Origin: Larix kaempferi
Lineage: Eukaryota > Streptophyta > Pinopsida > Pinales > Pinaceae
Length of the DNA: 64,000 nucleotides
Assembly (NCBI GenBank): GCA_027924585.1
Contig: BSBM01000261.1
Location: 3,985,501 to 4,049,500 of the forward strand
Direction of reading: 5' to 3'
Both the position numbers and the translations under genes were made by a program. Shown here one piece after another: positions 35,744 to 45,672 of the stretch (position 1 is its first letter; every line of letters begins with the position of its first letter). The notes below the pieces were generated by a model. The model worked only from the letters and a program-made list of their open reading frames with translations, made no database searches and was not told the DNA's origin.

Positions 35744-36885
35744 TGTTGAAATTTGTAGCGAGAAAGGTCTTCTACATTGCTTGGTGTCTAAGCATGTAGA
35801 AAGGACCTTGTTGACTTTCCAAGTCATTAACTTTAATGTTACAAAGTTAATGTGAGATTTTATTAAAATTGTGAGTGAAAATTGGTAATTTGTTTCACCC
35901 ATGGAAAGTGAAGAGTCACTTGGGGAGTGAAGAGACAAAGTCACTTGGGAAAGTGAAAAGACAAAGTCATTCTCACAATTAATAAAAAGAGAAGTAGGAG
36001 AGTTTAGACTCACTCACAATTTCCAAGAGAGTTTTGGAGAAGTGTGAGACACATTTCCAAAGTGAGGAAGTTTGAGAGGCACGTAATACAAGAGAAAGAG
36101 ATGTTTGAGCTGAGATAAGGAGAAAGAGGAAGAGAAAACCAAGAGGGGCACGCATTCCCATATTTGATCAGCAGGAGGTGAAGCACACTGCTCAAGGAGA
36201 AAAGTGGGCACGAGTTCCAAGGTAGAGCAACAGTTAATGTTGTTTTGTTCCAGCAGAAAGAGAGGTCGTACAGCAGAAGTAATTTGAGGCCATACAGCTG
36301 AGACAATGAGGCCGTACAGCACAAAAATCGAGGCAGCCAGTGGGCACATGCTTCGAGGTGATTTTCCGGTACTTCTGTTTTGCACTATTTTCAAGGTGGT
36401 TGTATGCTGTCAGAGAATTTGTAATCTACAGCCTGTACTTTATAAAACTGAGCATTGTTTTCTATGCAAGAGTTTGGGCCTATTGATTGGGTCTTCTTTG
36501 GCACAGTTTCCAAGGAAAATATTTACAGTGACTGAGAAAGTACTGTGTACTTTTTGCTGTAATTAATTTGCTACTGTACTCTTTGATATATTTTCTCCAT
36601 AAGCTCAATAAAAACTCTCTTGCTAGTTTTCCCCAAGTGATGGGGTTTTTCCAAGGTCTAAGTTTGACCAAAAATTACTGTGTCACTTCATTTATTACAG
36701 TCTGTTGATTCTGTGTTAGTTTCCACTGCAAATATATTCTTAACAAGTGTATCTCAGCTTACTGTTCTATGAAAATGTGTGCATGAGTTATGCTTTGTAT
36801 TTTTCATGACTTTACAAGACTGAGATCAGAGTATTGTTAAGAATTTGAGGAATTTGACTTGAGTATAATTTCAAGATTTCCAACA
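35744..36885 (+). repeat. Element C 5' LTR
   Basis: 1142 bases. The R-region module is at 36622-36656 after CTCAATAAAAACTC. Confidence 0.92.
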
Positions 36886-36897
36886 TGGTATCAGAGC
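36886..36897 (+). other. Element C primer-binding site (tRNA-iMet)
   Basis: Perfect TGGTATCAGAGC immediately after the 5' LTR. Confidence 0.93.
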
Positions 36898-37172
36898 TAG
36901 GGCTCTGAGTGATTCAGTGGACTGTTTTGTGGCAGTTGTGTGTGCAAGAGTATTGCTGGTTAGTACAACTGAGTGTGATTTTTTGGCATAGGTGAGCAGA
37001 ATTTCTTGGTTTGAGTTTAAAACTGGAAATTTTGCAGTTTGTACAGTTTTGCATCTAGCCATATGATGGGAATACGAGAAGTGTTCCTTAGAGTTTCAGA
37101 GACAGGCTCATGCATGCAATGGAGGGAGTTGGATGGGTTGGATTCTAACTCGAGTCAGGAGGTTCTCTGAAG

Positions 37173-37418
37173 GTGGCAGGAGGGATGCTTGTACCAGAGC
37201 TTAAAGATTTGCCCTCAGTATCAGCTCTGGAGGATGAAGAATATAGCGTGGTGTTACAAGATGGACAGAGGCTTCTAAATTCAGAGGGAGTGACCTTGGA
37301 TGCAATGGTGAGGCATGGCATCAGACAAGGCGAGTTGTACAGGTTGTTGGGCAAGCCTGTAGGTGGGTCCAGGGAGATCTTGGACGTAGTATCAGTGTCA
37401 GAGACAAAGGGGGAGTGA
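37173..37418 (+). pseudogene. Element C pre-integrase remnant
   Basis: 81 codons: LPSVSALEDEEYSVVLQDGQ then GIRQGELYRLLGKPVGGSRE and ILDVVSVSETKGE. It aligns with the same block of element B (SISALEDEGYVVLFRD, GIREGTLYRLLGQPV) and with fragment 1 of element A (YRLMGKPVCGSKETLDTVSV). Gag, knuckle and protease active site are gone. Confidence 0.75.
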
Positions 37419-37684
37419 GATGCTCCGGATATTGAGGTGGTACCGAGTATTCAGTCTTTGATTCAGGGAAGATGGGCGAGAGGCTTCTTCCAGTACTGTC
37501 AAAGGAGATGACACGGCAGGATGCTCAGGAGTGCGAGACTCCTCGGAGCATGTGTGAATGGCACAGATTTCAAGCATGTGATCTAGGGAAGGTAGTGAGA
37601 CAGGCTCCTGAGTCAAAGGGAGTTGCTACAACGGACAGTGTGATGGGCTTGGAGACAAATCCAGGTGGAGGGTGTGCCAGAAGT

Positions 37685-37705
37685 GCCTCCCTCGCTAAGA
37701 GGGAG
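37685..37705 (+). other. Element C polypurine tract with hairpin
   Basis: CTCCCTCGCTAAGAGGGAG: a perfect seven-base stem CTCCCTC / GAGGGAG around GCTAA, directly before the 3' LTR. Confidence 0.85.
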
Positions 37706-38954
37706 CGTTGAAATTTGTAGCGAGGAAGGTCTTCTACATTGCTTGGTGTCTAAGCATGTAGAAAGGACCTTGTTGACTTTCCTAGTCATCAACTTTAATG
37801 TTACAAAGTTAATGTGAGTTTTTATTAAAATTGTGAGTGAAAATTATCTTTTATTTAATAAAATGTAATTTGTATCACTCATGGAAAGTGAAGAGTCGCT
37901 TGGGGAGTGAAGAGACAAAGTCACTTGGGAAAGTGAAGAGACAAAGTCATTCTCACAATTAATAAAAAGAGAAGTAGGAGAGTTTAGACTCACTCACAAT
38001 TTCCAAGAGAGTTTTGGAGAAGTGTAAGATACATTTTCCAAGAGAGTTTTGGAGAAGTGTGAGACACATTTCCAAAGTGAGGAAGTGTGAGAGGCACATA
38101 ATACAAGAGAAAGAGATGTTTGAGCTGAGATAAGGAGAAAGAGGAAGAGGCAACCAAGAGGGGCACGCATTCCCATATTTCCTCAGCAGGAGGTGGGGCG
38201 CACTGCTCAAGGAGAAAAGTGGGCAGGAGTTCCAAGGTAGAGCAACAGTGAATGCTGTTCTGTTCCAGCAGAAAGAGAGGCCGTACAGCAGAAGTAATTT
38301 GAGACGGTACAGCAAAATTTGAACCTCCTTCCTTCTTCTTTGCGTCATCTGGAAGAGGGATGTTGTTCTTCTCAAGACCATACAGCACAGAAATCGAGGC
38401 AGCCAGTGGGCACATGCTTCGAGGTGATTTTGCTGTACTTTGTACTTCTGTTTTGCACTATTTTCAAGGTGGTTGTCTGCTGTCAGAGAATTTGTAATCT
38501 ACAGCCTGTACTTTATAAAACTGAGCATTGTTTTCTATGCAAGAGATTGGGCCTGTTGATTGGGTCTTCTTTGGCAAAGTTTCCAAGGAAAATATTTACA
38601 GTGACTGAGAAAGTACTGTGTACTTTCTGCTGTAGTTAATTTGCTGCTGTACTCTGATATATGTTCTCCATAAGCTCAATAAAATCTCTCTTGCTGGTTT
38701 TCCCCAAGTAGTGGGGTTTTTCCAGGGTCTAAGTTTGACCAAAAATTACTGTCACTTCATTTATTACAGTCTGCTGATTCTGAACTAGTTTCCGCTGCAA
38801 ATATATTCTTAACAAGTGTATATCAGCTTCCTGTTCTATGAAAATGTGTGCATGAATTATGCTTTGTATTTTTCATGACTTTACAAGACTGAGATCAGAG
38901 TATTGTTAAGAATTTGAGGAATTTGACTTGAGTATAATTTCAAGATTTTCAACA
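37706..38954 (+). repeat. Element C 3' LTR
   Basis: 1249 bases; first base mutated (CGTTGAAA). It is longer than the 5' LTR through a tandem copy of CCAAGAGAGTTTTGGAGAAG near 38000-38060 and an extra segment at about 38311-38378. Overlapping minus-strand open frames (up to 141 codons) in both LTRs are by-products of this sequence. Confidence 0.9.
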
Positions 38955-38959
38955 GGTGC

Positions 38960-39700
38960 TTCCAATAATACATGCTAGAGAATGACCTTCCATGGCTTCG
39001 ATAAGCCATAGTAGCTCTAATCAGTAACTCTTAAAACACTTTCTTATCATCTCTTAAGATGGTATTCTTTCTTATCATCTCTTAAGATGGTATTCTTATC
39101 TTCTCTATATTAGCATTCTAATTTCTTATCTTCTCCATAATAATATCCTACCTTATCTAATCTAAATTAGCACTCTTATCTTTTTCTAAATTAGCATTCT
39201 TATCTTCTCCGAAATAGTATCTTAACTTATCTTATCTGCTCTGGGACTAATTCTTAGAATTGTTCTCATTTTATTCTAGTGTTATCTTATCTAATTTTGG
39301 AGGGATGAGAATCCATTTTAACACACAAGCACCAAGGTTTAGATAATATGAGATAAGATAATTGTATTAATGTCCAACAAAGGACCACAATAGTAGGTCA
39401 GTGGGACTCAAACATATATACTGTAAATACTAAAAACACAGAGGAAGCTAAGTCGCATGGTTCAAGTTCAAGTTCGACAAGGATGAAGTTCAGTTCGAAT
39501 CCGAATTTTCCAATGAGGTTCAGATAAAGTTCGCCATTAGGTTCATCCCAATATACAAATTCTCAAAATATACATATTTTATAACATATTAACATATCAG
39601 ATATATTTTATATTTTCTATATAATAAGTAACATTTAATACATTTATATATAATACTTTATAACATTATACCTACATCGTTAATATATAATATATAAAAT
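38960..39700. repeat. TTATC-rich DNA and a second short retroposon tail
   Basis: 39030-39300 is built from CTTATC / TTAGCATTCTTATC-like repeats with a duplicated block CTTATCATCTCTTAAGATGG (39044 and 39070). At 39340-39420 the retroposon 3' end of 1725 recurs (TTGTATTAATGTCCAACAAA then GGACCACA). 39540-39700 is AT-only. Confidence 0.55.
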
Positions 39701-40527
39701 ACATTTAATATGAGTAAAGGAGCATATTCAAATGGAGATAGGGCTTCTGCAGGCCGGTTTCTGTTCAGCAGGGATTTTGCAGTAACTAGAATATTCAACA
39801 GATCTACAGTTATGGAGAATGATCTTCTGGATTATAACTATGGGGACACTTGGGAGTCTCTTGTGATCTTTCATACCGATGAGGAGTTTCAAGAGATTAT
39901 GCGTTGTATGCGAAATTACGCAGAAGAGGTTAGGAGAGAGTTGCAGGTAAGCAACAGACCATCGCCAGGGCGCTTAGAGCGGAGACGTAAATCTCATCTT
40001 TCTAAAGCCAAACTAAATGCCTCAAAAGAGATGTTACAAGGTAAGCAACAGACCATCGCCAGGGCGGTTAGAGCGGAGAAGCCCTCTATCAAGGTTCCCT
40101 CATGATAATCCTTTCTTTGAATGTGAGAGGGGTGGGGGGCACCCTGAAGAATCTAGCCCTTCGAAGGTTGCTAGTTCTGCACACAACAGACGTCTTATTA
40201 TTTCAAGAAACTATGGTTCTTGGAGCACGGGCTATCGCACTCTTGTCTCCTCTTCTTCCTGGTTGGAGTTTTAGTGCTTCAGAGGTTGTAGGTCTATCGA
40301 GCAGTTTGTTTTTGGCTTGGAATTCTTCTTTTGAAGTTTCAAACACGAGTTTTTGTGATGCAGGTAAAATTCTAGAAGGGGAAGCTAAAGTCCTAGGAAA
40401 AAAAAATTAGATTTTGAATCTCTATGTTCCATATGTAAATGAAAAAGACTAAAAGTGCTTTGCGAAGTTTTGAGTGAGCAAGGGATTTTAAAAGATCATA
40501 ATCTCATAATCAAGGGCGACCTGAACC

Positions 40528-41079
40528 AAATGTTATCGGAACCGGACCGGTCATAGAACCGGCAAAGCCCAAAATGTGAACCGGACCGGAACCGGAAAAA
40601 AAACCGGTCGACTAAAACATACATAAAATATTCATATTTTGTAAAAAAACATATATATTCATGTGCAAACATATGAATCCAAACCATTAATACACAAATA
40701 TGCAAAGTTTCTCATATATATAGCAAGTATGGGTGCAAATAACCAAAACAACACCTAGTGCAATACATCTCTGAGGTTCTGAACCAAAGTACATCAACAA
40801 AGAGGCTCGAAATGGCAACCATAGTACTAATGAATAAAAACAAACTGATCATAGAAGCATAGAAAACTTGTTTTCTGTGTTTTTTTTTTTAATTTCAGTT
40901 TCGTGGGTCCACTGTACGAACCGGCCAGTTTCGGCCAGTTCGGCCGGTTTTGACCAATTCCGGCCAGTTCAGTACCGGTTCCGGTTCAACCGGTTTTGGT
41001 CCCTGACCGGACCAGTTACCTCTGTAAACCAGTCGGACCGGCCGATTTTGCCAGTTCCGGTCCGGTTCCGATAACACTG
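40528..41079. mobile_element. hAT-like MITE nested in LINE L2, 552 bp, TSD CCTGAACC
   Basis: Terminal inverted repeats: left AAATGTTATCGGAACCGG.., right end complementary to CAGTGTTATCGGAAC. They are flanked by an 8-bp target duplication CCTGAACC (40520-40527, 41080-41087). Eight-base TSD and CAGTG termini are hAT hallmarks. Interior has no coding capacity; the ends are dense in ACCGG/CCGGT and CCAGTT motifs. The LINE endonuclease frame resumes after it. Confidence 0.88.
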
Positions 41080-41732
41080 CCTGAACCTAACTCTTTCAAG
41101 TAGGGATTTGTAGGGGGGTCCTGTTAGGCAGGATCCTCTTGCTCATTTTTTCACACTTATTTGAAAATGCTAAGTTGGTCGATGTGGAACTAGTTCCGTC
41201 GGCTCCCACTTGGAGGAATGGAAGAAGTGGATCTACAGGGATTTCAAAGCAGTTAGATAGAATCTTGGTGGTCGAGGATCTGTTGGAAGTTTGTGAACGA
41301 TATAGATCATGGGTGGGGGTGGATGGTTCATCTGACCATAGTCCTATCCTATTTCAGCTGGAGAACAAAAATATGAAACCCCCAAGGCCCTTTAAATTTA
41401 ACCATGCTCAATTAAATGAGGAATCCTTTCGGCATCTAGTGGTTGACAATTGGCACTTTTATGATCCTAGATCAAAGGAGACTGCTATGGCTCAATTTGT
41501 GGCAAATTTGAAGCATGTTAAATTGTTAGCAACATAATGGGATAAGAAACAATGGGCTCTTCGTCAAGTTGAGCTTTTGGAGATAGAGGAAAAAATAGGA
41601 GGGTTGTTTTCTCAAAATTCGATGGGAGTCTTCTGAAAGGAAGATTGGGAAAAACTTAGAACCATGTAGAAAAAACTTCGTCTCTTGGCTACTGAAGAAA
41701 CGACGTGGTGACTGAAAAGTTGAGCCATCTGG

Positions 41733-42762
41733 TTGGAGAGGGACAATAACACCAAATCTTTCCACAAGTTTGCGGCTCATAGAAAAGTTGTTAATATAAT
41801 TTGGGAACTTGATGGGATGAATGGCTCTAATATGTGCACCTTCAGGGACCTTTTAACAACAAGGGAGGCTTACTTTGAAGATTTGTTCAGGGAGTCCAAG
41901 GAGAGGCACATCGCTGAGCAAATGAGATTAATAAGACTTTTTCCACGATTCTTTTATCAGGAATCAAATGACAGATTGGGGGCTCAGGTCCCAAATGAGG
42001 AAGTGGAGAAAGTCCATTCAAGTTTCAAGAAGGCAAAATGTCTGGGGCATGATGGGTGGACTACCGAGTTTTTTCTTCACTTCTATGATCTCTTGGCGGT
42101 TGAGATCCTTAGGGTGGTGGAGGAATCCAAACTTTGGGCAAAATCTCTAGGGCTCTCATTGCAACGTTTCTTGCCTTAATTCCCAAGAAAACAAATCCAT
42201 CAACTTTTAATGACTTCAGGGCTATTTCTTTTGCAATTTGCTTTATAAGGTGATTGCAAAAATTATTGCTAATAGGATTAAAGGGGTTATGTCTTCCTTT
42301 CTTTCTAAAGAACAGTTTGGGTTTCTTTTTAACCGTCAGATTCTAGATGCAATCAACTCGGCCCAAGAGGGTCTCCACTCCATAAAATTGAAAAAGGTCC
42401 CAATGATTATCATGAAGATTGACTTGGCAAAAGCTTATGATAAGGTTAGCTGGACTTTTCTTCGTTTGGTCCTCCTACAAATCGGCTTGAGTTTGGAGGT
42501 AGTCAATTGGATAATGAGTTGTGTTTCACGGGCGAATTTTGTTGTGCTTATAAACGGCTCTCCTCCAAGGTTCTTTAAAGCCTTAAGGATCCTAAGACAA
42601 GGTTGTCCGTTATCACTCTTTCTTTTCCTTTTGGTTGTTGAAAGTCTAAGTAGACCTGTATATGCAGCTAGGGAAGAGGGCTCTATCAAAGGAGTAAAGG
42701 TATTTGAACACTTTAATTTTACTCACCTTCTCTTCGTTGATGACGTATTCCTGTTTGGGTAA
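41733..42762 (+). pseudogene. RT: LINE L2 reverse transcriptase
   Basis: NTKSFHKFAAHRK and GWTTEFFLHFYDLL precede the RT fingers; LLYKVIAKIIANRIKGVMSS and MKIDLAKAYDKVSWTFL are canonical plant LINE blocks; LRQGCPLSLFLFLLVVESLS follows; the catalytic box THLLFVDDVFLFG is intact. Frame changes at about 42179-42238 and a TAA right after the box. Confidence 0.88.
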
Positions 42763-43826
42763 GGCACAATAAGAGAATGGAGAGCCTTTAATCGACTTTT
42801 AAAGGTTTTTTGTCTAGCTATTGGCATGGAGATAAGCCTCAATAAATCTCTCATTTCATGTAATGAACATTCTTCAAAAGTGGAGCACAGATTCAACTAT
42901 TTTTATCTTTCAGGTTTGAGAATATTGAGAGTGGTCTAAAATATTTAGGTTATTTTCTAAAACATAACGATTACAGAGTTGTCGATTGGATGTGGTTACT
43001 CAATAAAATCGAATCCAGGATAAGTTGCTGGTGTCTTAGATGGTTATCTATCGGAGGAAGAGAACTTTTGTTGAAATCTGTTCTTGAGAGTAATCCTGTC
43101 TATTGTCTCTCTCCAGCTCATGTGCCAAAGGGTATTCTAGACAAAATAAGAAGAAGATGCTTTTCTTTCTTGTGTACTGGAAGTAAATAGAAGGAGAGTT
43201 TATTGATGGTAAGTTAGAAAGCCTTAGAAAAACTAAAGAACGGAGGTTGGGGTCTAGAGAATATTTATCATTTTGGTCAGACATTGGCAACTAAAAGCCT
43301 TTGGAGGATGTTGTTTAATGATGGATTGTGGAGGAAACTAATGAAACGGAAACATTTTAATTCTCTTTCCACGGAACAGTGGATTAGAACTGAGTCCAAG
43401 TCATTTAAAGGGGCCCTCGAACATCTGGAAGGGGCCGGTTCGTGCTTTCCCTGTTCTTGGTTGATGGGTAGCTTGGAAAATTGGCAGGAAGAATCGAGTT
43501 CGTTTGGGTGAAGATCCATGTGTAGGAGCGGCTAGTAATTTCATGCTCTCTCAAGAATTGAGGCCCTATTTAAACTGCCATGGGTTTTCAATTCTCAACG
43601 ATGGGTTTTCAATGCATATGCTTTTGGCTATGTTTTTTCCAATTTCAGTCATATTCCAGTTAGCAGGTTCTTATTGCAAGTCCATAACAGTACATTTCTA
43701 GCTAGTCTGTTAGCTGTAACAGTTTCGATTCATAAGAAAACAAATCAATTTTTTCAGTATGTAATTCTTTTCGATCTAATCAAGGGGATTTTGCAATAAA
43801 ACATATGTATGCATGCATATACATAC

Positions 43827-43953
43827 CAGTTGCCTGCAATAACGCTTCCAACTATCTTCATCCAGGTCAAAGTTGAAAAAATCTGAGACATCTACCCCAG
43901 GCTGCTGCCAGCGTTTCTCCTCAAACTTATCGACATTGATGTCAAATATGGTT
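43827..43953 (-). CDS. FIPS5: FIP1[V]-like polyadenylation factor, exon 3 (Fip1 motif)
   Basis: Third exon, 127 bases, encoding the diagnostic Fip1 motif: TIFDINVDKFEEKRW, then GVDVSDFFNFDLDEDSWKRY and CRQL. The acceptor is TTTGCAG; the first base completes the Lys codon left by exon 2. The donor is CTG|GTATGTATATG, phase 0. In known FIP1 proteins this motif is the most conserved part and mediates contacts in the CPSF polymerase module. The next exon (422-490) lies 43.3 kb downstream, so this exon borders the giant intron. The sequence is fully open and conserved, which argues that the gene is functional despite the repeats around it. Confidence 0.93.
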
Positions 43954-44311
43954 CTGCAAAGTACATAATGAAAAAGAATATAAATAATCAACAGCTTCTA
44001 CGAAGCACGAGATCTCTTAGATATATGATCTCCAAGTTCCAACACATTTCCCATTACAGATGTAGCATACATTAATTGAACATTTGCAGACATGATGAAA
44101 AGTCAGCAGGGATTACATGATAGATAATCAATGTTGTTAAATCTCATTTGGAATAGGTACTAGTATACTGTCACAGCAAAGACGTTTTCTTTTGAGATTC
44201 TGAAGGTTTAAAATAAGGGTTTAAACTTAAAGTGTGCTACTTCTTTTGACACAATTCCAAAGAAATAAAGAAAAACAGAAAAAAAAAGCAATGGATCAAC
44301 ATATCGCCTAC

Positions 44312-44559
44312 TTGTTGGGTGGAAGAGTGAACTCAAAACCATTCTGCATCCTTGACATGGAACCACCACTCCAAGACGGCATTCCAACCCCAGAATGAAA
44401 ACTCCTCTGCATGTGGCCTCTGCCTCCACTACAACTCCAATCACTTCTTCCAGGTCCCCTGGCACCTCCATTGAAGACAGAAGGCTTGGATTGATTCTGC
44501 AAAACTCCACTGCTATTTGGGACAGTCCCAGAAACTGTTGCAGCACCTCGCCTCACATA
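44312..44559 (-). CDS. FIPS5: FIP1[V]-like polyadenylation factor, exon 2
   Basis: Second exon, 248 bases, between an acceptor TTTTGTACAG and a donor GTAGGC. It opens with YVRRGAATVSG, equivalent to the YVRPGAA region that follows HSQFK in the Arabidopsis protein, then a Gly/Ser/Arg-rich linker, and ends in FEFTLPPN plus two bases of a Lys codon (phase 2). The FTLP.(N/H)K ending just before the Fip1 motif is characteristic of FIP1[V]. It carries no frameshift or stop. Confidence 0.9.
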
Positions 44560-45130
44560 CTGTACAAAAGGTGAATGTGTTCTTAGTCGTGCAGTTGCTT
44601 CTCAGAATTGAACATTACAGATAGATGACTCCATTGAGAAAAACATCTTTTTAAATATTGAAATATATGACTTCGTTGAGAAATATATCTTTTTAAAAAT
44701 TGGATGAATCATTTTTCCAAGGTGGCCATTATGCTCCAAAGAAACTAAGCATATTGGCCTGGATGAGTAAGAGACAAAGGTCCGTCGTTTTTGCACTATA
44801 GTTTTGCCTATTATTTTACCTTGATAGAAAAGTTTATCGATACTAACTGCTAAATAGAACCTGCCTGATCATTGTGTGTATGTGCAAAGTACAAACAACA
44901 CCTGGCACAATATTCCCCTTCGACAACCCCAACTCTATACCATATGAACTTATTATTAGATTAGCATATTGAATTTGCCAGCTGATTCCTTGATTATTAC
45001 AAGTGTAATCATTATCTGAGCAGATGATATGTAAGACCCAACATCAGTGGATCAATTACAAGTATTTACAAAAATACACTAGCATGGCAACAAAGCGTAA
45101 ATTCACTATGTGAAATCACATCTCCTCCTA

Positions 45131-45345
45131 AGGAAAATGACGGTCTATCTAAAAACAATGTACTTTGCAAATAATAAACCCTTGTTATGTCTGATCCTTG
45201 GAACTGACAGAAAGCCTGAGTTTGTGAATTAGGAAAATGAGGGTCTATCTAAAAACAATGTACGCTTAGATGACCAGAAAATGATAAACCATTGTTATGT
45301 CTGATCCTTGGAACTGATACAAAGCCTGAATTTGTGAATTGAGGA
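45131..45345. repeat. About 100-bp tandem duplication in FIP1 intron 1
   Basis: Two diverged copies of a unit starting AGGAAAATGA, at 45131 and 45231, each with GGTCTATCTAAAAACAATGT and a downstream TTGTTATGTCTGATCCTTGG. Intron 1 (44560-45672) is about 1.1 kb and otherwise featureless; intron 2 is 43954-44311. Confidence 0.75.
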
Positions 45346-45672
45346 GTAGAGAAAGAAAGGCAGACAGACAAAAGGCAATATACAAACAAAAATGGCTAGA
45401 AGGGCGGAACAACCAAGGGCGGTCCAGCACCACCTCCATCACAGTCTTCGCCTTCCAAACTACACTAACATGTATATATGCATCATCAACATCCATTGAT
45501 TGCCATGCATTTCGCAGGCCAAATCTGTGACAACCATGTATCACATGAAATATGTTGTCTCTGCGATTATAATCATTTAAATTCAATTTTCTTTCAGGAA
45601 AGGGAGTAGGTTTCCCGAGCATTGAGTAAAAATATGACAAGAGAAACAGAGAGATATGCGGAATAAGCCAAC

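Larger units (their letters stand above)
35744..38954 (+). mobile_element. Element C: non-autonomous copia-like element, 3.2 kb
   Basis: LTRs 35744-36885 and 37706-38954, with terminal TGTTGAAA / TTTCAACA inverted repeat and TSD GGTGC (35739-35743, 38955-38959). PBS TGGTATCAGAGC at 36886-36897; hairpin/PPT CTCCCTCGCTAAGAGGGAG before the 3' LTR. The interior is only about 820 bases and keeps a short pre-integrase remnant. It is thus an even more reduced relative of A and B. Confidence 0.94.
39700..43560 (+). mobile_element. LINE L2 (L1-type), decayed, antisense to FIP1
   Basis: Plus-strand coding order: a short ORF1-like tail (39710-40105), an endonuclease start MIILSLNVRGVGGTLKN (40102) with LLFQETMV, a continued endonuclease after the MITE (SDHSPILFQLENKN, 41330-41380), an RT region (42180-42780), and a zinc-binding-RVT-like end (GGWGLENIYHFGQTLATKSLW, 43235-43310). 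Multiple stops and frameshifts. No poly(A) tail is visible; the coding similarity fades near 43560, about 270 bases from FIP1 exon 3. ORF1 is mostly missing. Confidence 0.85.
491..43826 (-). other. FIPS5: Giant intron 3 of the FIP1 gene (about 43.3 kb)
   Basis: Interval between exon 3 (phase-0 donor GTATGTATATG) and exon 4 (acceptor TCAATTTACAG), which join to give the expected uninterrupted FIP1 sequence RYCRQL then EQHRLESTMQ. By rough sum of the elements delimited here, about 60-65% is recognisable transposable element: LINE, Ty1/copia-like, Ty3/gypsy and solo LTRs in both orientations, several nested. No other convincing host gene was found inside it. The alternative, that exons 4-6 belong to a second copy, is less likely because the phases match and no other copy of exons 1-3 is seen. 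Confidence 0.85.

Noticed and set aside
37959-38415. Overlapping minus-strand frames of about 140 codons (also at 36010-36394)
   Set aside because: They occur in both LTRs of element C and follow the LTR repeat, antisense to the element; no protein family fits.
45583-45672. Continuation of FIP1 exon 1 past HYSQFK (GLFRISLCFSC...)
   Set aside because: This is intron 1 read-through; the GT donor after AAG and the matching exon 2 start YVRRG fit the family better.
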